DNA of 64,000 nt from positions 1-64,000 of the forward strand of contig NW_022279582.1 in the NCBI RefSeq assembly GCF_000004075.3, written 5' to 3'. Positions 1 to 12,159 of this stretch are shown piece by piece. Position numbers and translations under genes: made by a program. The stretch comes from Cucumis sativus. Its lineage: Eukaryota > Streptophyta > Magnoliopsida > Cucurbitales > Cucurbitaceae. The notes below the pieces were generated by a model. It searched no databases and was not told where the DNA came from. It saw only the letters and a list, made by a program, of their open reading frames with translations. Positions within the stretch are counted from its first letter, which is position 1. Every line of letters starts with the position of its first letter.

Positions 1-324
1 TGCTCTAGTTGAGTGGTAAGGCTGATACATGATACAAGTCTTGGAGATATGCTAGCTTATCAAATACTTTGAAATGGCAGGGAAATAGAATCTCTTTAAA
101 CTTGTTCCTTGTTACAATCAGACTAACTCTGAATTGAACAGCTACCTTACGAAAATCACAAAGTGCCTTAGCGATCCTTGTGAACTTGTCAGAAGACACA
201 CATTCATACTTCTATCCAGATTATTACAGGTAATTTGTTCTTTCCCAACTCCTAAGAACTTCTCCCAATTTTCACTGTCATGTTTGTGATTAACAATGTT
301 CAGCAATATCGTTTTAATTTTCAG

Positions 325-1570
325 AGAGACTATGTGAAATGGAGAGGGGTTTTGTTTCTTCGGTTTCTTTGTCACTTGTAGATGAATCAGAGAAGATCGT
401 CAACTAGCAGATTACCTTTTTGGTAACATTTTGAAAGGTTATAAAATTTTACATTTTCAGCCACTGTCATGGTTATAATATTGGTCATACCGTTCCAACG
501 TGGCAATGGAATTGAAATGTGAAACTGAATTTGCAGTGAAGGCCCCACTTTTGGCTTACAACAGTTTCATAGAAGCAATTTATGTTTTGAATGACTATCG
601 TGCTCATTCTGGACATAGCGATTCGAAGGCATCACGAGCTGAAAGTCGACCATTCTCCATCCGGTAAGAATGTTTGAACTATGTGCCTTATTATACAGTT
701 ACATGTAATGGAAAATGATTATCTTTTGTCTATCTTTCCAACTTTATATTTGAAGAGGCAATGATGAAAGGTCGAGTCCAGGAGAATGTGCATTTATGTT
801 TCTCTTTGAAACAAATGGCTCCCGAGCATCTTCTGGCCACCTTTGCAAATTATGTGCAGAAGTTCTTGTTGCAGCATCCGATGGTATGCTCAATATAGAT
901 GATACTACTGCACGTTCTGTTTTACAAGTCCATATTCAAAAGCATTCAATCATCTTTAGTCAATAATTTTGCTGCTATTCTAATTTTCTTTTGTCAGTAT
1001 TTGCGACTTGGAATCTCATTAGTTCCCCATGGCTGAAAGCGCAGGATACCTTTGAGATTCTTGCTTCTAAAGAGATTCGACTATCAATAAATCGAGTATC
1101 ATCATCAGAATCTGGTGATGTAGGTGAGGAAGGGGTGAGAGCGGAGAAGCATCTGCTGCTAGAGGAAAGGTCATCACTCACGCAGTGAGAAAAGTCTCAT
1201 ACAAAACACCATACCCATCTTCATTGAGTTAAAAAGGCTAATGGAAAGCAAGAATAGCCCCCTTATAGGTACGAATACTCCAAAACTTAAATAATTTAAA
1301 TTGAAATGTGAAGTGCCTGTTTGGGACGGTTTTGTAAGTGCTTTAAAAAGTGTTTTTTAACACTTAAAAAGTCCTTTCAAATTGATCCTAAGACATATTT
1401 AACATTTTATTTGTATTCTTTAATAATAGGTTCCCTCATGGAATGCCTTCGAGTTCTTCTCAAGGACTACAAGAACGAAATTGATGACTTATTGGTAGCT
1501 GATAAGCAACTTCAGAAAGAGCTCCTCTATGACATTCAAAGATATGAATGTACCAAAGCCAAGTCAGCCG
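325..1570 (+). pseudogene. CAP-D3: Condensin II subunit CAP-D3, C-terminal exons, decayed
   Basis: CAP-D3 is the HEAT-repeat non-SMC subunit of condensin II, a nuclear chromosome-compaction complex. Five exon-like blocks with matching intron borders can be read: 325-437 (contains RDYVKWRGVLFLRF), 537-663 (KAPLLAYNSF), 756-927 (KQMAPEHLLATFA, then LCAEVLVAASDGML), 1045-1268 (DTFEILASKEIRLS) and 1430-about 1570 (LMECLRVLLKDYKNE, DKQLQKEL). The order and phases fit a spliced CAP-D3 C-terminal region. Several blocks need reading-frame changes: near 370 and 400, three frames within 756-830, a lost G in the run near 1133, and another indel near 1190. No open frame joins the blocks and similarity stops near 1570. 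The family assignment is from remembered plant and human CAP-D3 motifs. I infer a pseudogene fragment; the upstream exons lie outside the window or are gone, and 1-324 shows no exon I can support. Confidence 0.75.
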
Positions 1571-1974
1571 TTTATTTTAAGTAAAGATTTCAACAAATTT
1601 ATTTTAGTGAAAGATTTGTAAAAGTTTGTTTTAGTGAAAGATCTCAAAAAATTTATTTAATAATATTTTATTAAAATATTTTAATAAATCTATTTAAGGA
1701 AATATTTTCAATAATTTTATTTAAAGGAAAATTTTCAAAAAATTTATTTTAACGAGAGATTTTAATAAATTTAATTTAATGAGAGAATTCAAACAATTAT
1801 GTAAGTCAAAATTAGTTGATTTAAAAAAATTATTTTAATAAATTTAATTATTTTAATAAGTTGATTTAAACAAAATTATTTTAATAAGTTTAATTATTTT
1901 AATAAAGTGATTTTAAAAAATTATTTTAATAAGTTGATTTTTATACTTTTTATTTTCATATTTTTAAACGTTTT

Positions 1975-2484
1975 ATATTTGACATTTTGGCAATTGACAT
2001 TTTAAAAGTGTTAAATAAAAAATGTTAACTATACTTGACGTTATTTTCGCGTCAAGTAAATGTCCACTATGCGTGACATGAAAAAAACGTCAAGTAAAAT
2101 CTCCACTATATTTGACGCGAATAAACTGTCAAATAAATCTCCACTATATTTGACGCAAAAAACCATAACTGTCATATAAAAGTTAACGTTAAAATTTTAT
2201 TTTTTAAAACCATACCTGACATGTTTTTTGTATCAAGTAAATGTTCACTACTTTTAACCCAAATAAAATGTCAAGTAAAATCTACTTTATACTTGACGCG
2301 AAAAAAAAAACGTCAAATAAAGCTAACATATAATAATTAAAAAAAAATCGTGAAAACTTCATATTTTTTAAGACTATACTTGACGTTTTTTCTTTTAACA
2401 TAGTTCATACTTGACGTTTTTTTAATAAAAACGTCAAGTATGTAAAAGTTGCTAGCGTCAAGTAAACCCATTTTTGTAGTAGTG
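1975..2484. mobile_element. CACTA-like element terminus with subterminal hairpin repeats
   Basis: The block ends at 2484 in TTTTTGTAGTAGTG, the reverse complement of the CACTACTACAAAAA terminus common among plant CACTA elements. Upstream lie about eight spaced copies of a TTGACG...CGTCAA inverted motif (for example at 2034-2054, 2295-2317 and 2410-2440), like the subterminal repeats bound by CACTA transposases. I could not find the opposite end, so this is a solo terminus or a truncated element. AT-rich, irregular repeats at 1585-1975 precede it. Confidence 0.5.
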
Positions 2485-3790
2485 GGTAAATTAATATTTT
2501 TTTATTTAGTTCTGTTTTTATTTGGTAGAATTTCACTAATCTATCTATATTATCTTTTATTTTTAGAAACGATGGTGGCCTTAAAGGTAGATGTTCAACT
2601 ATTGTTTCTGCATCTGGTTCATCTGGAAGGTTTATAAATTTTTTTATACCTTTCTAATGGATGAAAATCATGAAATTTAACTATATATGTGCTATAGCTG
2701 GAGTCTTAATCTTGCTTGCTTCCTTCCCTATGTTTTAGGGGTTAAGGCCTCTGGTTGACATCAATATGATACTTAGAAACCTATGTAATTAGTTGTCAAA
2801 TCATCAAGCATGACATGTTGAAAGCTCTTCAGTTCTTGATTTTGTAGTACAGCTCTCCCCTTTTTTTTTGGACATATCACATATGATTGATACCGTGAAT
2901 GGGCCTTCGACATTTCTAAAGCTCCTCATTGTTGAGCTTTATTTGTTAGGCGACACCCTTTAAGCCTGCTCTTTTCACATTTTTAGTATCCGTGGTCTTA
3001 TAGGGTCAATATCTGCAATTATGGAAAGAATTCCAAGCAAGTGACAACGTTCGGTTTGGCATGCTCCATGGAGAAATAGTAGGGTTAGTTATATATATAT
3101 ATTTTTTCCTATTGCTCTATGTGTTTTTTGTCATGGATCTCAGTAGTGTTTCAGATGTAATTTATTTAAATGAGAAAAAAGTGGGATGAGGTTGAAGTTT
3201 TAACCTTATGGTCCAATTTAATTCAACTTGTATATAAACGTCCTGTATTCCACAATTTATAGGATAAATAGCCTCTAGTCGGTAGCCTATAGATGCTAAA
3301 TACTCAATGAGAAACTTCAAAGAAAGCTCCAAATTTGGTCCATCTCCCTCCATTGGATAACTTTTTATGCACTGTTCTTTTTCGGCTCTTTTGTTGAATA
3401 TATACATTCCTGCTTCTTATAAAAAATAAATAGAAACAAAATCTTAAGCTTGCTTTTCTGAAGCAGTGATTGAAATAAACGCCACATGGAGTTAGAAAGT
3501 ACATTATATTTGAGAAAAAAGAATACTAATAGTTGAAAATAACAGAATAGTAACTGAAATGATAATTGCATACTGGCCGTTTTTATGTCTCTTTCTATTG
3601 ACTTTATTATTCTCTCATTTATGATTTAACATCTCATATGAATTATTATGTGTATCTTGCATGGGATATTTTGCCACTTCGTGCCCATAAAAATCAACAC
3701 TTGTCTTTCGGTGTATAGGTCATAAGTAGTCACTTTGGGTGGTAAGGACCGTTGCATTTGATCCAAGTAACATGTGGTTTTGTACTGATT
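2485..3790. other. Non-coding stretch, no supported gene
   Basis: AT-rich DNA with intron-like texture and a short TA run near 3092-3106. A possible exon-like piece lies at about 2565-2632 (reads GGLKGRCSTIVSASG before a GT), which I do not recognise. Nothing else is supportable. Confidence 0.4.
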
Positions 3791-3792
3791 CA

Positions 3793-4595
3793 GCAGATTT
3801 GTTTAACATTTGATGAGAATGGTGATGCGTTAAAGATTCGATTTTATTGCCAAGTGTCTTCGTGAGATCATGTCTTTCGGTAGTGTTGAAAGAGCTGCTG
3901 TTTCTAATTTTGGTTCATTTCTTGTTATGGGAGATTGGTTTAAGATATGGAATAAATGTAGTTCATTTCAGGGTAATAATGTTGCAAAGCTTTTTAATAT
4001 TCCTTCACACAACCATGGTTCCCTGTATTCAGTCACCTTTATTTTCTTGTGGCAGGCTACATTAAGATATATCAAGGTTGGAGACCAAAGTTGAGAGGCT
4101 AAAGTCGGTAGTACAAGTTAAAGATAGGGAGATTGCAACAGTTACACGAATAGTACAATCTCGAGACTTGTCTAAATTCTATGATTTCTCTCTATTTAAC
4201 ATTGAACAAGGAAGTTCTTTTCCACAGGAAGCCAAAGGTAAGGCTGCTTTTAAAGCTCAAATTGACAAGCTACAGTAGGAAAATGTTGAACTCCAGAGAA
4301 GGGTTATTGGCAATCAGGTTATGGTAGTTGGATGCTGTGAGATAGATACTAGTTTCTATGTAATAATTTTAGTACTAATGTTGTTTTCTGTTTGTGTGCA
4401 AAGCAAGTAAGAACTCAACAAATACATGAGATGAAGAAGAAAGAAAAGGAGTACATCAAATTGCAGGTGAGAACCTTTTAGTTATTTTTCGGTTCTAGGC
4501 TCAAGTTGGACTCTGTTAGAGGTGCTTATTATTTACAGCTGAGATAGGAGCTTTTGTATGTCTAAACCAAGTCTTAAGGGAGAAAAAGAAAGAAT
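3793..4595 (+). pseudogene. SSX2IP/ADIP-like coiled-coil gene fragment, copy 1
   Basis: The plant relatives of SSX2IP/ADIP (afadin- and alpha-actinin-binding protein family) are coiled-coil proteins. Exon-like blocks here read KVERLKSVVQVKDREIATVT, then after a TCCACAG acceptor EAKGKAAFKAQIDKLQ, stop, ENVELQRRVIGNQ, then QQIHEMKKKEKEYIKLQ up to a GTGAGA donor at about 4467. The in-frame TAG after DKLQ (about 4276) interrupts the coiled coil. The upstream part, 3793-4060, reads as an open frame (MGDWFKIWNKCSSFQGNN) that I do not recognise. The segment is repeated at 6680-7470 and, inverted, at 58303-59166. Assignment rests on remembered family motifs; similarity with copy 2 fades after about 4595. 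Confidence 0.6.
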
Positions 4596-4599
4596 TCCT

Positions 4600-6500
4600 A
4601 CCAAACCCTTCCACCAAGACCATAGAATTCCCTTGAAGAGGCAGAATACATAATCATCAGTCTAAAGCTTACTGTACTCAAGAGACAAAAGAGTTGAATT
4701 GAAATGTTCATCATGTTTGAAATGCCAACAAAGTTAAATGGTAGATGAGATGTGTTGAATTCGTGATTGACTCAAAGTAAGTTCATCAACAATACGTAAT
4801 ATTTTCTTCTTCTTGTGTTCTTATTACAGTTTCTTTTTAATTTCTCAGTATTTTTGTGCTTACTAGGGGTGAGTCTCATCTTATACATCTTAGATTGGTA
4901 TTTCCAAGTGCTGTACTTTCGTACTTTTAAAGTATTTCATTTGGATGTCATCTACCTCTAAGCCTAAACGCTACAATGACAATGGAAGATATTAGGCTGT
5001 GCAGTAGGTGATAAATTTCAGGTTTCTCTTAGGGTGGAATTAGAAGAGAATCTAGGTGTTTTGTACACAGAAAAAGAGAGGGAATATAAATGATGATTGA
5101 TCCTGTAAGCAAATAATGTTTGTTTTGTTAAGGAGTCAAAGGGAATTTAGATGAATGGGAAGGACAGGTTGGAAGGAGTGATTAGATTTATGAAATTTAT
5201 GGACCAAGTTACCGTGGGGGGGGGGGGGGGGGGGGGGGGGGGGAATTAATTACGTTGAATGGTTTGTCCAATTAAAAATTTCCATTACTTTTATGGTACC
5301 CTTATTGTCACCATTCGTCTCTTTTTCTATCACTCGAGATCCCTTCCTTGCCTTGCCTTTATCCAAATTATTGTCTATTTCTTGTAGCCAGTGAGTCCAT
5401 CTAGCTTTGCTTAAAAATGTTAATTACCAAAACTTTAACTACGCCCTAATAATGCCTTTTATTGTTTGTTTTTGTTTTTGTTTTTTTTTCTTTTTTGATT
5501 TAACAGTTAAAATCTATGTGTTGGTATAACGTACCACAACGTATCTATTCTTATATTGCTATATCTTATTTACTTCAAATCAATGTCTTACGAGCTAACA
5601 TCTTATTTCATGAATATACGCACTTACATTCTCACTTAGCGTGGCTCTATTTTTCATATTTCAAACTCACAAGTGAGAAAGAGTGTTGGATGTTATGTTA
5701 AATTTACTCTCTTATCCATTAGCTTAAGCTTCTATATGTATTGGTGCTTTCTTGATACACTCAAATATTTCTCTTTATTACTTGTTTTCTCAACTGATAT
5801 GTATCATAAGACCTTTTACATGTCTTCATCAACATGATACTTAAAATACAAAGCTCAACCTCTTTTTTACCACTCCATGGCATGAGTATCCTGGCCCATT
5901 AGTTATTTTTCTTGAAAACTTAAACCAGGTTATGGAAGGCATATTTGAGAGTGTTTTTAGAAACTAGTTAACAAAATTGATTTTTACTAATAAATGTTTT
6001 GTTAAAAGTGATTTTCATGGCATATTAACGTTCGTTTGTGTCTATACTTTTAAAAGTGATTTTGTAACATAAAAAGTAATTTCCAATGACTCGAAAACAT
6101 GTTTGGAACTTAACAGAGGTAGGAAAAATTCAAATGCAAAAATAGACATGGTATGTTGGCTTGTCTGATTCTTACTTGTTTTCTTTTATTTATTTTTTTG
6201 AAAAATTTGATGAGATATGACATTAGTTTGTTGTTGATTGTTCTATCATTATGGTTTTGATCTTAACTATCTTTTTCTCTCTCTCTTTGGTCTTTTGTGT
6301 TGCTTTTGATTCTATATGTTCTTAATTTTAATGTCTTGGGTCTTTGTCGGTGGTGGAGATTAGAGATGCTTGTGTTCTGAAGAAGATAATGGAAGAATTT
6401 TTTATTTGTATTATGTGAGATTGTTTTGAGTTTCATTTTGCATTTGTTGGAATGGAAAGAAAAATTACTCTGTTATCCATGCTTAGTTAAGTTTTAGTTA
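4600..6500. other. Spacer between the two ADIP-like copies
   Basis: AT-rich DNA without a supportable gene. It holds a run of 28 G residues at 5216-5243 and a T-rich stretch near 5462-5495. The 61-codon open frame at 5516-5701 has no recognisable motif. Confidence 0.5.
5216..5243 (+). repeat. Poly-G homopolymer, 28 nt
   Basis: An uninterrupted run of 28 G in AT-rich surroundings. Such runs can form G-quadruplexes and are unstable in replication and sequencing, so the length may be inexact. Confidence 0.9.
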
Positions 6501-7832
6501 AGTCTACCTTGACATTTCTCATAACACGACCCGTCCTTGTCTTCTGAGCTAAGAGGATCAGGCTTAGTCAAGTCTACCGTCACATTTCAATTTAATGATC
6601 TATTATGTTTGATTTTTCGTGAATTTGTGTTACTTAATGATCTATTTTGTTTCTCGCTTATCAAATAATTGGAATTAAGAGGAGATTTGTTTAACATTTG
6701 ATGAGAATGGTGATGCGTTAAAGATTCGATTTTATTGCCAAGTGTCTTCGTGAGATTATGTCTTTCGGTAGTGTTGAAAGAGCTGCTGTTTCTAATTTTG
6801 GTTCATTTCTTGTTATGGGAGATTGGTTTAAGATATGGAATAAATGTAGTTCATTTCAGGGTAATAATGTTGCAAAGCTTTTTAATATTCCTTCACACAA
6901 CCATGGTTCCTTATTCAGTCACCTTTATTTTCTTGTGGCAGGCTACATTAAGATATATCAAGGTTGGAGACCAAAGTTGAGAGGCTAAAGTCGGTAGTAC
7001 AAGTTAAAGATAGGGAGATTGCAACAGTTACACGAATAGTACAATCTCGAGACTTGTCTAAATTCTATGATTTCTCTCTATTTAACATTGAACAAGGAAG
7101 TTCTTTTCCACAGGAAGCCAAAGGTAAGGCTGCTTTTAAAGCTCAAATTGACAAGCTACAGTAGGAAAATGTTGAACTCCAGAGAAGGGTTATTGGCAAT
7201 CAGGTTATGGTAGTTGGATGCTGTGAGATAGATACTAGTTTCTATGTAATAATTTTAGTACTAATGTTGTTTTCTGTTTGTGTGCAAAGCAAGTAAGAAC
7301 TCAACAAATACATGAGATGAAGAAGAAAGAAAAGGAGTACATCAAATTGTGTGTGAGATACCTTTTAGTTATTTTTCGGTTCTAGGCTCAAGTTGGATTC
7401 AGGTTATATAGGAGTTTTTGTATGTCTAAACCAAGTCAAGTCTTAATGGAGAAAAAGAAAGAATCTATATCAGGAACGGAGATAATGAATTTGCTACAAG
7501 TATATTTGTTATTATCAATATTTTACCCATAATGGATCATTCCTTTCATTTACTGGCTTTTGTAATGTATGATATGAACAGAAAGAGGGTGACGACGTGG
7601 AACTTGGAATGGCAAGAAAACTGATAACGATTTCTATAAAAGGATAGTATGTTAAAACCTCTATTTTAAATGTCTGTGCATGAGCATGATTGTTAGTGGT
7701 TAAATAAAATATTCTCATAATTGTCTCATGGTTAGGTGGATGCTTATGAAGTTAAAAATCAAGAATTGACGTCAGAGAATGCTGATTTAAAGACATTGAC
7801 CAGTAAATGCAGGTTTGCAACAATTTTGTTAT
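6500..7832 (+). pseudogene. SSX2IP/ADIP-like coiled-coil gene fragment, copy 2 (longer)
   Basis: A second copy of the ADIP-like segment, including the same TAG after DKLQ (about 7162), continuing further into the gene than copy 1. Further exon-like blocks read QVLMEKKKES, GTEIMNLLQ (7435-7500), then RRGTWNGKKTDNDFY (about 7592-7648), then after a TTAG acceptor VDAYEVKNQELTSENADLKT (7737-7810) to a GT at about 7812. These match the order of the plant ADIP-like family. The exon at 7580-7648 needs a frame change to read the family motif, and the KLQ exon border of copy 1 reads AAATTGTGTG here, so its donor is damaged. The sequence at 6500-6680 is shared with the inverted copy at 58980-59166 but not with copy 1. 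Inferred: a non-functional gene body with an internal tandem duplication. Confidence 0.6.
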
Positions 7833-7834
7833 TG

Positions 7835-8735
7835 TCTGTGTTTTAAGTTTACTAAATTTTTATCAAATAAATTTTGGAAGGGGTGGTGAGCATGCAATAA
7901 AACAAGTTTGTAGAATGCATCTATTCCGTCTTATTAATTTTGTGATATTGAGGTTTTTTGCCATTTTTTTATTGAATTATTTTTGTGAATTTTAATTCTT
8001 GAAGTTCATTGTTTTATTGGTTTATTTGATAGACAAAAAACCCCCTAAATTTGTATCAGATATGGTTTTAGTAATTTGTTTTCTTAAGATTCATCCCTTA
8101 CATTTTGTTTAGTTAATTATTCCTTGTTTGGTATAATTAATTTTTTTTTGAATTATTTGTTTGTTTTTATTTTTATTTTTTTGTTTGAAAGAGCTTTTGT
8201 GATCAAATTTCTTTAACTTTGTTTGATCGATGATGAATGAATGAGAATAGAGGAAGGCCATAGTAGTTCGCAAACTAAATGAAATGACATGTTTAACACT
8301 ACTCATGCATTGTTGATACTACAAACTGAAGAACATTAGGTTTTCTTATAATGGACTTGAGATATGCGGCATCTTTTGGAAACATTACATTTTTTTCAGT
8401 CAGTTATGCAAGCATGACTGGTATTTTTGAATCTCATTAGTCTATTCGTAGACATTTGACCCTTCTGGATGTTTATAATTGTAGTTTGTGTTTACTCCAT
8501 TATTATTATTTGATTTTCAGTTGAAATATTTTGTACAAGTTATATTTTATTTGATTACCTTATTAAACATAATTTTGATTTTCTTTTTTGAACTTGGCCT
8601 ACACAAGCTGAGATACTTAAGGGCATACATGATATGTCACGTTTCTACTTTTAAGGACATCAATGATTAATCAACCATAATTAGGAAGAGCTTTAGAACT
8701 TAAAATCCAGAACTCAAATAAACATATATCCTTCT
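7835..8735. other. AT-rich non-coding stretch
   Basis: T-rich DNA with short homopolymers (for example 8140-8185). No supportable gene or RNA. Confidence 0.4.
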
Positions 8736-9780
8736 ACAAAGTTGTGAAAAACGTCTTGTTATTCATACCTAAAATTTTCAACTTCAGATTCCAACGGATG
8801 TACTCTACAGCCCTCTGGAAGTCCACATTGTTCAGAACCACCTGTATTCTGACCTTTCTTGCTTTCTACCGCCAAAACGCAACTCTCCGTTACTCAAATT
8901 AAATCAAAAACCCCAACTTAGAAAATAGACTCAAAATGAAAACTTTTAAGACTAATTTCACTCAAAACACTCGAGTGGATTGTGAGAAACTTAATACTAA
9001 ATTTGGCCTATTTATAGAGTTCATTGCATGAGTACAAGTTGACACCTCATCCTTGCTTAAATTCACCTTAAACCTTCTTAAGGAACCTCCTACTTACTTT
9101 ACACCTTAAAATGCATGCTAACAAGGTTTTACACCTCACTAAAACCTTAAACCGCTTGCCCTTATCATGCCACATAGTTGTCCAAAACGCATAGTTAACT
9201 TCCAAGGTCATCTCACCTAGTTTCTCGCCCAAACTACATAACCCAACTTAGAAAAGTTATAACTTAAAATCCATAACTCTTTTGACAAAACTTTCTTCTA
9301 CAAAGTTTCTCTAAATGTGTTTTCTTCCCTAAAAAATTTTTCCTGAAATTTTGAGGGAAGAAAACGCCAAACGATGCGTTCTGTAGCGTTCTAAGAGTGT
9401 AGCTTGCTCAGATTCACTCGCAAACTGACCCTCTTGCCTTCTTTTGTCCAAACGTCAACTTTCTCATATCCAAAACGCCCAGCAACCTTCTTCAATAAAC
9501 TAGACTCAAATTATGAATTTTCAAGTCTAGATTGAGTGTAATTTTCCGAGTTGTGAGAAACTCCTTTCTGAAGTTAGCTAAAACACCTAACCTCTTTAAT
9601 CCTTCTTTCTTGCCAACCTTAAACACTCAAAACCCTTTCTAACCTCTAAAACCATTTTGCCAAGTCAACCCAATACGCCTAAAAAGTACTATTCTTTGAT
9701 ATTGAACCAAAAACTTTCCTTCTTTCAAACCTCTTAAACTCTTTGAAAAAGACTACACTACCCAAAGTTTGGGTCTTACA
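8736..9780. repeat. Two diverged copies of a ~0.5 kb repeat, probably retroelement-derived
   Basis: About 8736-9260 and 9270-9780 share a loose succession of motifs: TTCTACAAAGTT, a GATG...TCT(G/A)CAG-like stretch, TTGCYTTCT, CCAAAACGC and CTCAAATTA. This indicates a diverged tandem pair. A local hairpin, TTTTCTTCCCT paired with AGGGAAGAAAA, lies at 9320-9364. No coding sequence is evident. The element family is not identified. Confidence 0.35.
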
Positions 9781-11880
9781 TAAAGAAAGAAGAAGATAGA
9801 CCTGGTTGGATAGCCATAGGTCCAAGGTTTCTAGTCTTTTTACTAGTTTGGAAAAGCCAACTAATTCAGTTTAGTAGAGGTGTTAAACGAAGATTGCTTG
9901 AGTTTGACGAATGAAAGAGAGCTCGTACCCGCAACTTTTCCTTGATTCTGCACTCTTGTGGGTAATAGGCTTTCCTTCCTTGTCGTAGGTTCCTTTTGTT
10001 GGGACTTTTTCCTTCCCTCCTTCTTACTTGTTCATCATACCATAGTAATAAGAATTTCTTAGAAATAAGCTACTTTCTCTCCTTAAACTACTGATCAATT
10101 AGAACCTCGCGTCTGCACGCACCTTGTTTTTAGGACTTTAGGAAATGGAAGAATGTCAAATCGAATAATTTGACTTTATGTACACTAATACAAGTGAATG
10201 GGTGTCTGTCTTTTAGCTTTTCTTGATATACATGAATATAGGACAACCATAGAGTATATGAGATTAGGGGAAGATTCTTGAGACCTCAACCTTTGCCGCG
10301 ACTATCAATATTCTTTGAACCTCTTTTCCTTGCCTTTGTCTCGTTAGTTTGGGAATCAAGAAGAAGCTAAGCAAGGCATGAAGAAATTATTAACCATTCT
10401 AGATGTCATTCAGGTTGGATGCCAAATACGAGAAAACCTTTCTGAAGAGTATGAATGTGAAATTCTCATAAGCAATGAGATAGCCACTAGCTTAACCACC
10501 ATGAGCCACACCCCATGGGTCGATCGTACCCCTTCAGTTCTTTTTCAACCTCAAAAAATTGAGTGAAGCATCAAAATGAAATTCTTTCACTTCGTTTTCA
10601 TCTATTTTCTAGAGAGCTTTACAAATAAGGTCTTCAACGCAGAACCTAATTACAAACTGGTACAATTGTCTTTCTGTAAGAAGGTATCATGTCCATTTAT
10701 CACAAGAGATCGACTTAGAAGTTCAAATGCACTTAAATAATGAGAAGGATCATTATGGGTAGTGCCAAGAGGCACAATTCAATATGCGTGAGAAGCGCAT
10801 TTAAGAAAAAAGGTTTGAGGAGGAGGGGAGATCCAGATACTCGTTGGAGACTCCAACCAGCATGATTAGTTGTCTTCCTGCTCTCAAAAGTCTACCTGGA
10901 AATAAAAGGAAGTTTCAGAAACTTTAGGATGAAAGGCATAGGAAGGCATAGGAGCGAGGGAGTCAAAACCTTGCATTTCTGAATTTGAGCTAATACCTAC
11001 GGTATTTCGACTATTATTTCTCCTTTTAAGCCACTTATCTAATAACCTCACGAATGAAAGAGTGATCCATCCTTAGCAAGAAGAGCTGAAACTGGGAATG
11101 AATAAAAGGAAATAAGAAGGAATGAGGCTTCCTGCTCCAAAAGAAGACGGTAAAGCTTTTGGTCTCGCCTTTTCTCCTCTGCCTTTCTTTTGCACTCCTT
11201 TCAAAGTCACTGATTATTATACATAATCAATTCTATTTCCCTTTCATGGGATAGATGATGGAATTTCCGCAAATTCGATTAGGATGAAGAAGCCCACGTA
11301 GCAGTTGTGAGTTTTTCACGGACTGACTCGTACATTATCGTTCTCAGCACCTCAATAGAGGGTTCCACTTCTTATGGAAAAAGTTCAAGACCTAGGCTTG
11401 ATCTTTGTAAATGAGAATATATAGAAAGATAAAAATCTAAGATAGAAGAGTTGGGCACAAAAAAATATATAGAAGATTTTCGCTTGATTTAGGCAATATC
11501 CCAAAAATACCCTATCTTATGGAGCCTTTGTTTTTGTTCAATGGATAAACAAGTCTAGAGGATGAGTAGGAGGTACGAAGAATATTGCAAAGATTTTTGG
11601 TTCATTTTGCAAAGGAAGAATATTGACAAAGATCATTGATAAGAAACTTTCTAGAATTCTTTTCTCATATGGACCCCGTCCAGAGGACTTGTTTATCCAT
11701 TAAAAGAGTCATGTTCCTTTAAAAAGAAGTTTCTGATGTAGGCTTTTTATTTGACGTTAGGAGTTATTCCAATAATATCCATCCAGATTCCACTAAAGTT
11801 GCATACGTTAGGAGTATTAAAACTGGCTATCCATTAGGGAATTTGAGAGTTATTTCACTAAAGTCCTAATCCTTTATAAA
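9781..11880. other. Stretch with organelle-like texture, possible mitochondrial insertion
   Basis: Composition changes here: more GC than the flanks, and many short purine- and pyrimidine-rich runs such as AAGAAAGAAG, TCTCTCCTT and CTTCCTTCCT, a style I associate with plant mitochondrial intergenic DNA. No known mitochondrial gene or tRNA could be read. The 62-codon frame at 10378-10566 is unrecognised. An inverted repeat with a ~16 bp core, AATGGATAAACAAGTC, occurs at about 11540 and 11698. The origin is a guess. Confidence 0.25.
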
Positions 11881-12159
11881 ACAATTTTTCACGACAAAAA
11901 AAAAAAGATAAAAAAAAAATCAGAACTATGTTGTATTACAAAATATACAAGTTATTTGGTTATACATTACAATTTCTTTAATTATTTTTGGATTCAATAT
12001 TTTTGGAGTTTGATTCAGTAAAAAGTTGGACAGTGTATAAAATTTCGTAAAAGAAACTTTTTTATATTATTATTATTATTAATATTTTAAAGAAACTAAA
12101 TACACTATAAGAAATAATATTTATACAAACTCAGAACCACATATATGCATAATGCATAT

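Noticed and set aside
1-324. Further upstream CAP-D3 exon
   Set aside because: There is an acceptor at 321-324 but no family motif could be read before it.
3847-4094. Frame MSFGSVERAAVSNFGSF and relatives as a separate small gene
   Set aside because: Present in all three copies of the duplicated segment but without recognisable domain or independent start signal; kept within the pseudogene entries.
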